DNA of 64,000 bases, taken from NCBI GenBank assembly GCA_044227325.1, contig JBGAFI010000004.1:259479-323478 (forward strand), in the 5' to 3' direction. The notes under the pieces were generated by a model. That model was not told the DNA's origin. It did not search any database and was given only the letters and a program-made list of their open reading frames with translations. The position numbers were made by a program, and so were the translations under genes. Below are positions 16,834 to 25,189 of this stretch, piece after piece. Positions within the stretch are counted from its first letter, which is position 1. The number at the start of each line of letters is the position of its first letter. The stretch is from PFJX01 sp044227325 (GTDB lineage: Bacteria; Pseudomonadota; Gammaproteobacteria; Burkholderiales; Thiobacillaceae).

Positions 16834-18711
16834 ATGCATGAACACGACCACAACAGCCGCCTCCCCGCCCTGACCCTCGCCGCGCTCGGCGTGGTCTACG
16901 GCGACATCGGCACCAGTCCGCTCTACACCATGAAGGAGGTGTTCGGCGGCGTCCACCATCCGGTGCCCATCACCCCGGACAACATCCTGGGCATCCTGTC
17001 CCTGATCTTCTGGTCTCTGGTGCTGGTGGTGTCGGTGAAGTACGCCGCCTTCATCATGCGCGCCGACAACCAGGGCGAGGGCGGCATCATGGCCCTCATG
17101 GCGTTGGTGCAGCGCTGCGCGGAGAATGCCCGCCAAGCCCGCGCCCTCATGCTGCTGGGCCTGTTCGGCGCCGCCCTGTTCTACGGCGACGGCGTCATCA
17201 CCCCGGCCATTTCCGTGCTTTCCGCCGTGGAAGGACTGGAGATCGCCACGCCGGTGTTCAAGCCCTGGGTGGTGCCCATCACCCTGGGCGTCCTGCTGGG
17301 CCTGTTCACGGTGCAGAGGCAGGGCACCGGCCGAGTCGGCACCCTGTTCGGGCCCATCACCGGCATCTGGTTCCTGGTCCTGGCGACCCTGGGCATCCTC
17401 AACATCCTGGCGGCCCCGCAAGTCCTGTTCGCCCTCTCGCCCCACCATGCCGCGCTGTTCTTCCAGGCCCACCCCGGCCTGGCCTTCCTGTCCCTGGGCG
17501 CGGTGGTGTTGGCGGTGACCGGCGCGGAAACCTTGTACGCGGACATGGGCCACTTCGGCCGCAAACCCGTGCGCCTGGCCTGGCTCGGCCTGGTGCTGCC
17601 GTCCCTGACCCTGAATTACTTCGGCCAGGGCGCCCTGCTCATCGCCCATCCGGAAGCCATCGCCAGTCCCTTCTACCATCTGGCGCCGGATTGGGCGCTG
17701 TATCCCCTGGTGGTCCTGGCCACGGCCGCCACGGTCATCGCCTCCCAGGCGGTGATTTCCGGCGCCTATTCCATCACCCACCAGGCCATCCAGCTCGGCT
17801 ACGCGCCGCGCATGCTGGTGCAGCACACCTCCCACCGGGAACGGGGCCAGATCTACCTGCCCGGCGTGAACTGGTCCCTGTTCCTCGCCGTGGCGGCCCT
17901 GGTGCTGGCCTTCGGCTCCTCCACCAACCTGGCCGCCGCCTACGGCATCGCCGTCACCGGCACCATGATCATCACCACCCTGCTGGTCTACGTGGTGGCG
18001 CGCCGGCATTGGGGCTGGGGCCCGGTGCGCGGCGGACTGATCCTGGGCGCCTTCCTCGCGGTGGACCTGGCCTTCTTCTCCGCCAACCTCAGCAAGTTCG
18101 GCGACGGCGGCTGGTTCCCCCTGGCCTTCGCGGCGGTGGTGTTTCTCTTCATGACCACATGGAAACGCGGCCGCGACCTGCTCAAGGACCGGCGCGACCG
18201 GGAAGCCATGCCGCTGACCGCCTTCGCGGAAAGCATGGCCTTGTCGGAGATTCCCACCGTGCCGGGCACCGCCGTGTTCCTCACCCCCCATCCGGACCAG
18301 GCGCCCCACGCGCTGCTGCACAGCCTCAAACATTACAAGTGCCTGCACGAACGGGTGGTGATCATGAACGTGAGCTTCACCGACGAGCCTTTCATCCCCA
18401 TGCACCGGCGCGTCAAACTGGAAGCCATCGGCGGGCGTTTCCAGCGCGCGGTGGTGCGCTTCGGCTTCATGGACAAGCCGGACCTGACCAGGACCCTGCA
18501 TACCTGCGCCGGCAAGGGCATGCCGTGCGATCTGACCGACACCACCTTCTTCCTGGGCCGGGAAACCCTGATACCCAAGAAAGGCTCGGACATGGCCTGG
18601 TGGCGCGAAAAACTGTTCATCGCCCTGTCCCGCAACGCCGGCGATCCGGCCACCTACTTCGGCCTGCCGCCCAACAGGGTGGTGGAACTGGGGGCGCAGG
18701 TGGTGCTGTAG
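16834..18711 (+). CDS. kup: Kup potassium uptake permease
   Basis: A 625-residue K+/H+ symporter of the KUP/HAK family, within the normal length. Signatures include LGVVYGDIGTSPLYTMKE at residues 15-32, the DNQGEGGIMAL loop near 76 and FYGDGVITPAISVLSAVEG near 115. About twelve membrane helices precede a cytoplasmic C-terminal domain that ends with the RVVELGAQV motif typical of Kup. It brings in K+ with low affinity. Its position after the KdpDE-like pair suggests regulation by them, although the repeat in the spacer leaves cotranscription unproven. Confidence 0.96.
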   Translation: MHEHDHNSRLPALTLAALGVVYGDIGTSPLYTMKEVFGGVHHPVPITPDNILGILSLIFWSLVLVVSVKYAAFIMRADNQGEGGIMALMALVQRCAENARQARALMLLGLFGAALFYGDGVITPAISVLSAVEGLEIATPVFKPWVVPITLGVLLGLFTVQRQGTGRVGTLFGPITGIWFLVLATLGILNILAAPQVLFALSPHHAALFFQAHPGLAFLSLGAVVLAVTGAETLYADMGHFGRKPVRLAWLGLVLPSLTLNYFGQGALLIAHPEAIASPFYHLAPDWALYPLVVLATAATVIASQAVISGAYSITHQAIQLGYAPRMLVQHTSHRERGQIYLPGVNWSLFLAVAALVLAFGSSTNLAAAYGIAVTGTMIITTLLVYVVARRHWGWGPVRGGLILGAFLAVDLAFFSANLSKFGDGGWFPLAFAAVVFLFMTTWKRGRDLLKDRRDREAMPLTAFAESMALSEIPTVPGTAVFLTPHPDQAPHALLHSLKHYKCLHERVVIMNVSFTDEPFIPMHRRVKLEAIGGRFQRAVVRFGFMDKPDLTRTLHTCAGKGMPCDLTDTTFFLGRETLIPKKGSDMAWWREKLFIALSRNAGDPATYFGLPPNRVVELGAQVVL

Positions 18712-18718
18712 GCCGGCC

Positions 18719-18734
18719 TGTAGGCTTTACTACA
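18719..18734. promoter_or_regulatory. NifA upstream activator sequence for the flavodoxin gene
   Basis: TGTAGGCTTTACTACA, a TGT-N10-ACA NifA site, centred about 110 bases upstream of the predicted start near 18836. It begins eight bases after the kup stop. Confidence 0.8.
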
Positions 18735-18778
18735 AAGACCGATGCGACATTTCGCCGATCCGGCCAATAATCCAATCC

Positions 18779-18791
18779 AATCAAAGCGTTG
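18779..18791 (+). promoter_or_regulatory. Integration host factor site
   Basis: AATCAAAGCGTTG is a full match to WATCAA-N4-TTR and lies between the NifA site and the -24/-12 promoter, where IHF bending normally helps NifA reach sigma-54 polymerase. Confidence 0.75.
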
Positions 18792-18808
18792 CGATACCCG
18801 CCGGAGGC

Positions 18809-18824
18809 TGGCCCAGCCCTTGCT
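18809..18824 (+). promoter_or_regulatory. Sigma-54 promoter of the flavodoxin gene
   Basis: TGGCCCAGCCCTTGCT keeps the GG and GC doublets at correct spacing and the TTGCT -12 element. The flavodoxin ATG follows about 48 bases downstream. Confidence 0.8.
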
Positions 18825-18871
18825 TGCCTTAGGGTTAATCTTCTTCAACTCGCACGCGCAAAGGAATCAGC

Positions 18872-19414
18872 ATGTCCCGCATCGGCCTCTTCTTCGGCAG
18901 TAGCACCGGCAATACCCGCAGGATCGCGAAGGCGATCAAGAAGCGCTTCGACGACGACACCATGGCCGAGGCTCTCAACGTCAACAAGGCCACGCCGGAA
19001 CTGGTCGCGAGCTACGATTATCTGATCCTGGGCACCCCCACCCTGGGCGACGGCGATCTGCCCGGCCTGGACGCCGATTGCCAGCAACCCAGCTGGGCCG
19101 AATTCCTGCCCCAGTTGAAGGACGTGGATTTCACCGGCAAGACCGTCGCCCTCTACGGCCTGGGCGACCAGGAGAAATACACCGACAACTTCGTCGACGC
19201 CCTCGGCATCCTTTACGAGTTCGTCACCGCCCGCGGCGCGAAGGTGGTGGGCGCCTGGCCCAGCGACGGCTACGACTTCATGGCCTCGAAAGCCGAGAAG
19301 GACGGCGAATTCGTCGGTCTGGTCCTGGACCAGGACAACCAGAAGCAGCTCACCGACGACCGCTTGGAAACCTGGCTGCGGCTGATCAGCGGCGAATTCG
19401 GCCTGAGCTTGTAA
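18872..19414 (+). CDS. nifF: NifF-type flavodoxin
   Basis: A 180-residue long-chain flavodoxin. The FMN phosphate loop reads GLFFGSSTGNTRRIAK (residues 5-20). ILGTPTLGDGDLPG near 50 and YGLGDQEKYTDNF near 93 form the isoalloxazine-binding loops. The stretch IKKRFDDDTMAEALNVNKA and the closing GEFGLSL are strikingly like Azotobacter NifF. Together with the NifA site, IHF site and sigma-54 promoter directly upstream, this argues that it donates electrons to nitrogenase reductase rather than being a housekeeping flavodoxin. It stands alone, followed by a convergent gene. Confidence 0.9.
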   Translation: MSRIGLFFGSSTGNTRRIAKAIKKRFDDDTMAEALNVNKATPELVASYDYLILGTPTLGDGDLPGLDADCQQPSWAEFLPQLKDVDFTGKTVALYGLGDQEKYTDNFVDALGILYEFVTARGAKVVGAWPSDGYDFMASKAEKDGEFVGLVLDQDNQKQLTDDRLETWLRLISGEFGLSL

Positions 19415-19424
19415 GCCGGCGGGA

Positions 19425-19994
19425 TCAGGGCGCTTTCCACGCCAGCGCCGCTGGCGAATCGACATCCCGGGTGACCGCGGCATCCGCGCACGGCAACAGG
19501 ACGAGTTCCGGGGCATGGGCGTCGAGCAAGCGCCGGGCGCCCGCATCCCCCGCCAGGGCCAGCAAGTCCCGCCGATAATCCCGCCCGAAAGCCACGGGAT
19601 GCCCGCGCCGGCCCTGATAGGTCGGCGCGGCGATGACGCTCGGCGCGGTCACCGCGCCGGCCACGGCGCGGATGGTCTCCGGGCGAATCCAGGGCATGTC
19701 CGCGAGGGCGATGAGCCAGCCATCGGCTTGCGGCGATTCGGCGACCCCCCAGGCCAGGCTCGCGCCCATGCCTTGCGCCGCATGCGGACAGACCGTGACC
19801 CGCAGGCCCGCCGCTTCCAGCAAGGCCACGAGTGCCGGGCTCGCGCCGTTGACCACCGCCAGGACGTCGCGCAGCGCGGCTTTCAGGTTGCGCGCGGCGG
19901 CCAGGGCCATGGGCGTGCCGTCGTCCAGGGGATGCGTCAGTTTGTCGGCGCCGAAGCGGCTACCCCGTCCAGCCGCGAGCAGGATGGCCCGCAT
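19425..19994 (-). CDS. mocA: MocA-type molybdenum cofactor cytidylyltransferase / NTP transferase
   Basis: A 189-residue MobA/MocA-family nucleotidyltransferase. The N-terminal GTP/CTP-binding loop is LAAGRGSRFGADK. ADMPW near residue 105 and GRRGHPVAF near 140 complete the active-site pattern. MocA attaches CMP to molybdopterin to make MCD, the cofactor form used by xanthine-oxidase-family enzymes such as IorB, encoded next door. The start is the ATG at 19994, which shares one base with the XdhC stop, so the two are translationally coupled. A MobA-like GTP preference cannot be excluded from sequence alone. Confidence 0.88.
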   Translation of the reverse strand: MRAILLAAGRGSRFGADKLTHPLDDGTPMALAAARNLKAALRDVLAVVNGASPALVALLEAAGLRVTVCPHAAQGMGASLAWGVAESPQADGWLIALADMPWIRPETIRAVAGAVTAPSVIAAPTYQGRRGHPVAFGRDYRRDLLALAGDAGARRLLDAHAPELVLLPCADAAVTRDVDSPAALAWKAP

Positions 19995-20977
19995 CAGGCG
20001 CAGGCGGAATGGCCGGCCCGCTCGCTGGCGGCGGTCACCGTCACGCCATGGCGCAGGGCGGTGATCTCGGCCAGGATGGCAAGGGCGATCTCGGCCGGTG
20101 TCTTGCCGCCCAGGTCCAAACCCACCGGGCCGTGCAGCCGACCCACCTGTTGCGCGGAGAGGCCCAGTTCCAGCAGCCGTTCCCGCCGTTTCGCCTGGCT
20201 GCGCCGCGACCCCAGCGCGCCGACATAGAAGGCTTGTGAAGTCAGCGCCTCCAGCAAGGCCAGGTCGTCCAGCTTGGGATCGTGGGTCAGGGCCACCACC
20301 AGGGCGCGGGCGTCGCCGCCCAGTTCCCGCACCGTGTCGTCGGGCATGTCCGGGAGCAGCCGGATCGCGCCGTCGCCGCGCCAGGAGGCGCGGTACTCCT
20401 CGCGCGGCTCGCACACCAGGATTTCGTAATCCAGGGCCTGGGCCATGTCCGCGAGGAAACGGGTGATCTGACCGGCGCCGATGGCGAGCAGGCGCCAGCG
20501 CGGCCCGAACACGCGGGCCAGACGGCGGCCGTCGAAGGCGCAGACGTCCACGGGCTCGGCCGCGTCGAAACTCGTTGCGCCGGTATCCATATCCAGCACG
20601 CGGCGCAGGCAACGGCGCCCGCTCAGGGCCGCGAGGATGGGCGCCAGGGCGCCGGGCCCCGGCAGCGGCTCCAGCACCAGCTCCAGGGTGCCGCCGCAGG
20701 GCAGGCCGAAGCGGCGCGCGGTGCCGTTCTCCACGCCATAGGCGACCAGTTCGGGACGGGCGGGGAAGGCGGCCTGCACCCGCTCCAGCAGATCGGCCTC
20801 GATGCAGCCGCCGGATACCGAGCCGGTCAGCAAGCCTTGCTCGGACAGGGCCAGCATGGCGCCTTCCGGCCGCGGCGCGCTGCCGAAGGTGCGCACCACC
20901 GTGGCCAGGGCCACGCGCTGGCCCTGGGCGAGCCAGGCTTCGGCGGTGGTCAGGACTTCCAGGTCGGCGGATTGCAT
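19994..20977 (-). CDS. XdhC/CoxI-family molybdenum hydroxylase maturation factor
   Basis: A 327-residue XdhC-family protein that binds and sulfurates the molybdenum cofactor before insertion into a hydroxylase. The N-terminal XdhC/CoxI domain contains ALATVVRTFGSAPRPEGAML and GSVSGGCIEADL. The C-terminal Rossmann-like domain contains AIGAGQITRFLADMA and the closing signature YVGALGSRRSQAKRRERL, followed by HGPVGLDLGGKTPAEIALAI. The downstream MocA and the upstream iorBA-like genes on the same strand support a single molybdenum hydroxylase module. Confidence 0.92.
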   Translation of the reverse strand: MQSADLEVLTTAEAWLAQGQRVALATVVRTFGSAPRPEGAMLALSEQGLLTGSVSGGCIEADLLERVQAAFPARPELVAYGVENGTARRFGLPCGGTLELVLEPLPGPGALAPILAALSGRRCLRRVLDMDTGATSFDAAEPVDVCAFDGRRLARVFGPRWRLLAIGAGQITRFLADMAQALDYEILVCEPREEYRASWRGDGAIRLLPDMPDDTVRELGGDARALVVALTHDPKLDDLALLEALTSQAFYVGALGSRRSQAKRRERLLELGLSAQQVGRLHGPVGLDLGGKTPAEIALAILAEITALRHGVTVTAASERAGHSACA

Positions 20978-21147
20978 GGCAACGGACTCAGTCCAAGAGT
21001 TTCATGGTCGCCCCTCCATCCCCGCCCGACCACGCACGGCGGTGCGCGGCCGTCCGGCTTGGGCTGCGCGAGGCGGAAAACGCGACGTGGAATACGCGAC
21101 GCGAAAGACGCGGCACGGACAGGTCGCCGCGAGTGCCGGCCGTGCGC

Positions 21148-23343
21148 TCAAGCAAGCGTCGTTCCCAACGGCAGCTTGCGCAGCCGCTTGCCGGTCGCGG
21201 CGAACAAGGCGTTGGCCAGCGCCGGGGCGACGGGGGGCACGCCCGGCTCGCCGACGCCGGTGGGGGGCGCCTCGCTGGCGACGATGTGCACTTCCACGCG
21301 GGGCATCTCCTTCATGCGCAGGATGCGGAAGTCGTCGAAGTTGGACTGCGCGGCCTTGCCGTCCTTCACGGTGATCTCGCTGTGCAGGGCGGCGGCCAGG
21401 CCGAAGCCGATGCCGCCCTCCATCTGCGCCTTGACCACGTCCGGCGTGACCGCGGTGCCGCAGTCCACCGCGCACACCACCCTCTCCACCTTGAACTCGC
21501 CGTCCGGCTTGACGCTCACCTCGACCACTTCCGCCACATAGCTGTTGAAGGACTCGTGCACCGCCACGCCTCTGCCCCAGCCCGCCGGCAGGGGTTTGCC
21601 CCAATCCGCTTTCTCGGCGGCCAGGTTCAATACGCCGAGATGGCGCGGATGGTCCTTGAGCAGGCCGCGCCGGAATGCCACCGGATCGGCCCCGGCCGCC
21701 TCGGCCAGTTCGTCCAGGAACACCTCGGTGACGAAGGCGGTGTGGGTGCTGCCCACGGAGCGCCACCACAACACGGGCACCGGCAGCTTGGGCGAGTGCA
21801 GGTCCACGTACAGGTTGGGGATGGCGTAGGGCAGGCTGGCCGCGCCTTCCACCGAGGTGTGGTCGACGCCGTTCTTCACCATGCCGCCTTCGAACGGGGT
21901 ACCGGCGACGATGGACTGGCCGACGATGCGGTGCTTCCAGGCCACGGGCTTGCCTTTTTCGTCCACGCCCGCTTCCAGGGTGTGCAGGTAGCAGGGCCGG
22001 TAGAAGCCGCCGTGGATGTCGTCCTCCCGGGTCCACATCGTTTTCACCGGCACGCCCATGTGCTTGGCAACGTGTTTGGCGATATGCACGCCCTCGACGA
22101 TGTAGTCGGATTTCGCATTGGCGCGCCGGCCGAAGCTGCCGCCGGCGAACAGGGTGTGGATGCGCACCTTCTCCGGGGCGATGCCCAGCACCGCCGCCGC
22201 GTTGCGCTGGTCGCCGGTCTGGAACTGGTCGCCGGTCCAGATGTCGCAGCCGTCCGCCGTCACCTGAACCACGCAATTGAGCGGTTCCATGGGTGCGTGG
22301 GCCAGGTAGGGCACCTGGAACTCGGCGCTGATCTTCTTCGCGGCGCCGGCCAGCGCCTTTTCGGCGTCGCCGTCGTTGCGTGCCACCGCGCCGGGTTTCC
22401 GCGCCAGATCGCGGTAGGACGCGAAGATGGATGCCGTGGACAGGCCGGCGCCGGGCCCCGGCGTCCATTCCACCTTGAGGGCCTGGCGGCCCTTGATGGC
22501 GGACCAGGTATCCGTCGCCACCACGGCGACACCGGCGGGAATCGCGAACACCGCTTTCACGCCGGGCGTCGCCAGGGCCTTGGCGGCGTCGAACGCCTTC
22601 AGGCTGTCGCCGAAACGGGGCGCTCGCGCCACCACGGCGGTGAGCATGCCGTCCAGGTACAGATCCAGGCCGAATTTCGCGCTGCCGTCGGACTTGGCCC
22701 GGGTGTCGGTGCGCTTGAAGCCCTTGCCGATGATCTTGAAGTCCTTCGCGGCCTTGAGTTCCACCTTGGCCGGCACCTCCAGCAGGGACGCCGCCTGGGC
22801 CAGGGCGCCATAGCCCAGGCGCTGGCCGGTGGCCGGATTCACCACCTGGCCCGCTTCGGCGACCAGGCCGGCGCGCGCCACTTTCCAGGTTCGCGCGGCG
22901 GCTTCCTTCAGCATCTCCCGCGCGGTGGCGCCGGCCTGGCGCAACTGCTGATAGGAGTTGGCCATGGCGGTGCTGCCGCCGGTGCCCTGCATGGGGCCCC
23001 AGAGCAGGTTGTTGTACAGGGTGTGGTCGGCGGGGGCGCTTTCCACGCGGATGTCCTGCCAGGGCACTTCCAGTTCCTCGGCCACCAGGGCGGGCAGGCC
23101 GGTGTTGACGCCCTGGCCCATCTCCAAATGCTTGATCAGCACGGTCACGGCGCCGTCCGGCGCGACGCGGATGAAGGCGTTGGGGGCGAAGGCCTCTCCC
23201 GCCGGCGTGGCTAGGGAGAGCTTGGCGGCGCGCGCGCTGGGCAGGTGGAAGCCCAGGGTGAGGCCGGCGCCCAGGACAGCGCCGGCCTTGAGGAATTCGC
23301 GCCGGGCGGGCTGTTGCAGGGGAGCGTCCAGTTTGGCATTCAT
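21148..23343 (-). CDS. IorB-like molybdopterin subunit of an aldehyde/isoquinoline oxidoreductase
   Basis: A 731-residue large subunit of the xanthine-oxidase family, of the type fused without an FAD subunit (isoquinoline 1-oxidoreductase beta / aldehyde dehydrogenase). A twin-arginine leader (RREFLKAGAVLGAGLTLGF, residues 14-32) predicts periplasmic export together with its small subunit. MGQGVNTGLPALVAEELEV and LFAGGSFGRRANAKSDYIVEG are Moco-binding segments, and the C-terminal GVGEPGVPPVAPALANALF contains the expected catalytic Glu (GVGEPG). The substrate is unknown. The start at 23343 lies three bases after the stop of the [2Fe-2S] subunit gene. Confidence 0.9.
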   Translation of the reverse strand: MNAKLDAPLQQPARREFLKAGAVLGAGLTLGFHLPSARAAKLSLATPAGEAFAPNAFIRVAPDGAVTVLIKHLEMGQGVNTGLPALVAEELEVPWQDIRVESAPADHTLYNNLLWGPMQGTGGSTAMANSYQQLRQAGATAREMLKEAAARTWKVARAGLVAEAGQVVNPATGQRLGYGALAQAASLLEVPAKVELKAAKDFKIIGKGFKRTDTRAKSDGSAKFGLDLYLDGMLTAVVARAPRFGDSLKAFDAAKALATPGVKAVFAIPAGVAVVATDTWSAIKGRQALKVEWTPGPGAGLSTASIFASYRDLARKPGAVARNDGDAEKALAGAAKKISAEFQVPYLAHAPMEPLNCVVQVTADGCDIWTGDQFQTGDQRNAAAVLGIAPEKVRIHTLFAGGSFGRRANAKSDYIVEGVHIAKHVAKHMGVPVKTMWTREDDIHGGFYRPCYLHTLEAGVDEKGKPVAWKHRIVGQSIVAGTPFEGGMVKNGVDHTSVEGAASLPYAIPNLYVDLHSPKLPVPVLWWRSVGSTHTAFVTEVFLDELAEAAGADPVAFRRGLLKDHPRHLGVLNLAAEKADWGKPLPAGWGRGVAVHESFNSYVAEVVEVSVKPDGEFKVERVVCAVDCGTAVTPDVVKAQMEGGIGFGLAAALHSEITVKDGKAAQSNFDDFRILRMKEMPRVEVHIVASEAPPTGVGEPGVPPVAPALANALFAATGKRLRKLPLGTTLA

Positions 23344-23345
23344 GA

Positions 23346-23804
23346 TCAGCCTCCCAGCTTCTGCGCGGCGGCATGGATGCCGGCGCGAATGCGTTGATAG
23401 GTGGCGCAGCGGCACAGGTTGCCGTTCATCGCCGCGTCGATGTCCGCGTCGCTGGGCTTGGGGTTGCCCGCCAACAGGGCGCTGGCGCGCATGAGCTGGC
23501 CCGAGTGGCAGTAGCCGCACTGGGGCACGTCCAGCTCCGCCCAGGCGCCGCGCAGGGCCTCGATGACCGGGCCGGCGATGCCTTCGATGGTGACCACGGC
23601 CTTGCCGGCCACATCCCCCACTTCCACGGAGCAGGCCTTGGCCGGCTTGCCGTCGATGTGCACGGTGCAGGCGCCGCAGAAGGACTCGCCGCAGCCGAAC
23701 TTGGTGCCGGTGAGATGCAGGTGGTCGCGCAACACCCACAGCAGCGGCGTGTCCTCGGACACCTCCAAGCTATGGGGCTCGCCGTTGACGGTGAAACGAA
23801 TCAT
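23346..23804 (-). CDS. IorA-like [2Fe-2S] subunit
   Basis: A 152-residue small subunit with two [2Fe-2S] clusters. The plant-ferredoxin-type cluster is bound by FGCGESFCGACTVH and a later Cys (near 38-60). The second is bound by CGYCHSGQ and NLCRC in the helical C-terminal domain. It passes electrons from the molybdenum site of the adjacent large subunit to an acceptor, usually a cytochrome in this FAD-less type. It is the first gene of the iorA-iorB-xdhC-mocA run. Confidence 0.95.
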   Translation of the reverse strand: MIRFTVNGEPHSLEVSEDTPLLWVLRDHLHLTGTKFGCGESFCGACTVHIDGKPAKACSVEVGDVAGKAVVTIEGIAGPVIEALRGAWAELDVPQCGYCHSGQLMRASALLAGNPKPSDADIDAAMNGNLCRCATYQRIRAGIHAAAQKLGG

Positions 23805-23958
23805 GGCAGCCTCCTTGTCGAATCGATCGATCCATGCCGGATGTGCATCCGTGTCGCCCGGCGGCGGACCCCCGGATCATGCTAGCCCACGCGGATGAAA
23901 CTCCCAAGACAGTTTGGACGGGGAAATGTTCAACGGGAAACGGCGTGGCCGGTTCGGA

Positions 23959-25173
23959 TCAGTCGGAGCTGCCGGGCGGCAGCCAGGTCCGGAACACGGC
24001 ATCGTAAGCCGGCGCCAGGCGCGCGGGCAGATAGCCTTGGGAGGCGGCGCGGGCGAGCCGGCTCAGGCGTTGGAAGGCCGCGTCGTCGTCCACCAGACGG
24101 GTCACGGCATCGAACCAGGGCGCCGCCACCGCCGGATTCAAGGGGGTCTTCGTGCGCGGGGTGTAGTTTTCCGGCAGAGGCAGCACCAAGCCGCCCTCGC
24201 CCACCGTCTCCGGCAGGGCGCCCCGGTCCGACACCAGGGGCACGGCGCCGTTGGCCATGGCCTCCAGCGCCACCCGGCCCGCCGCCTCCTCCACCACCGA
24301 GGGCGCCAGCAGCAGCCGGCAGTGGGCCCAGACGTCGGCCACGCGGGGCGTCGCCGGCGCGAACATCAGGTTGGGGAAACGGCTCAGGTCCACCCCCGCC
24401 GCCTGGCCCGCCGCCAGCAGGTGGGCGGCCCGGGCGCGGCCTTCCACCACCAGCAGGGGAATGTCCGGCCGCTCCCGGCCCAGGCGTTCCGCCAGCCGCG
24501 CCAGCAGCCACAGGCCCTTGGCCGGTTCGGGATTGATGAAGGTGACGAACACCGGTTCGTGGGCCTCGGCGACGACGCCTTCCGCCACCAGGGGCGCCGG
24601 CAGCAGCGCCACCTCCTCTCCCCAGGCGGCCCGGTAGCGTTGCGCGAGGAAGCGGCTGGGGGCGAGAAAGGCATGGCAATGGCGCGGACGGCGCGGGAGA
24701 TAGGCCAGGTTGTGCAGGGCGAACACCACTCGGGCGCCGTCCCCGGCCAGCGTCTCGCGCCGGGCCAGATCGCCGGGATCGTCGCCGAAGGTGAGCACGA
24801 CCTGGGGCCGGAATTCCCGCCGCAGGCGGTCCAGGTGGGCCCGGTACACCGCGCCCAGGTCACGCTCCCAGGCATGCTTGCGGGCCGGGTCGGTGACCAG
24901 GATCTCGTGGCTCACGCCCCGGGAGCAAAGCTCCAGCACCTCGCAATCGGCGCGGGCGAAGCTCCCGGCGCGCGCGACCGCGTGGCCGGCCCGGGACAAG
25001 AGGGCGCCGTGGTCGGCGTCCGTGTCGCCTTCGCAGCCGCTGGTGGCCAGGGCGCGCACGTCCCAGCCGCGCGCCGCCAGCAGTTCGGCCGCCTGGCGCA
25101 TGGACTGGGCCGCCCCGCTGGTGGGGTCGAAGGGCGACTGCCCCAGCAGCAGGAGCAGGCGCGGCGCGTTCAT
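23959..25173 (-). CDS. Glycosyltransferase, GT4-like (GT-B fold)
   Basis: A 404-residue GT-B-type glycosyltransferase. The N-terminal domain begins LLLLLGQSPFDPTSGAAQSMRQAAELL, the usual donor-independent Rossmann half. The C-terminal half contains VFVTFINPEPAKGLWLL and the E-x7-E motif in SVVEEAAGRVALEAMANG, as in GT4 enzymes. I chose the ATG at 25173, 16 bases after the stop of the PEP-CTERM gene; an upstream in-frame ATG at 25209 would overlap that gene. Its place behind a PEP-CTERM gene suggests a role in glycosylating surface material or matrix polysaccharide, which is an inference. Confidence 0.85.
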   Translation of the reverse strand: MNAPRLLLLLGQSPFDPTSGAAQSMRQAAELLAARGWDVRALATSGCEGDTDADHGALLSRAGHAVARAGSFARADCEVLELCSRGVSHEILVTDPARKHAWERDLGAVYRAHLDRLRREFRPQVVLTFGDDPGDLARRETLAGDGARVVFALHNLAYLPRRPRHCHAFLAPSRFLAQRYRAAWGEEVALLPAPLVAEGVVAEAHEPVFVTFINPEPAKGLWLLARLAERLGRERPDIPLLVVEGRARAAHLLAAGQAAGVDLSRFPNLMFAPATPRVADVWAHCRLLLAPSVVEEAAGRVALEAMANGAVPLVSDRGALPETVGEGGLVLPLPENYTPRTKTPLNPAVAAPWFDAVTRLVDDDAAFQRLSRLARAASQGYLPARLAPAYDAVFRTWLPPGSSD

Positions 25174-25189
25174 CCCGGGCGCGGGCGGA

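Noticed and set aside
15277..18501. Minus-strand frame of over 1000 codons across the KdpDE-like genes and kup
   Set aside because: It is an antisense shadow spanning several real genes and the palindromic repeat.
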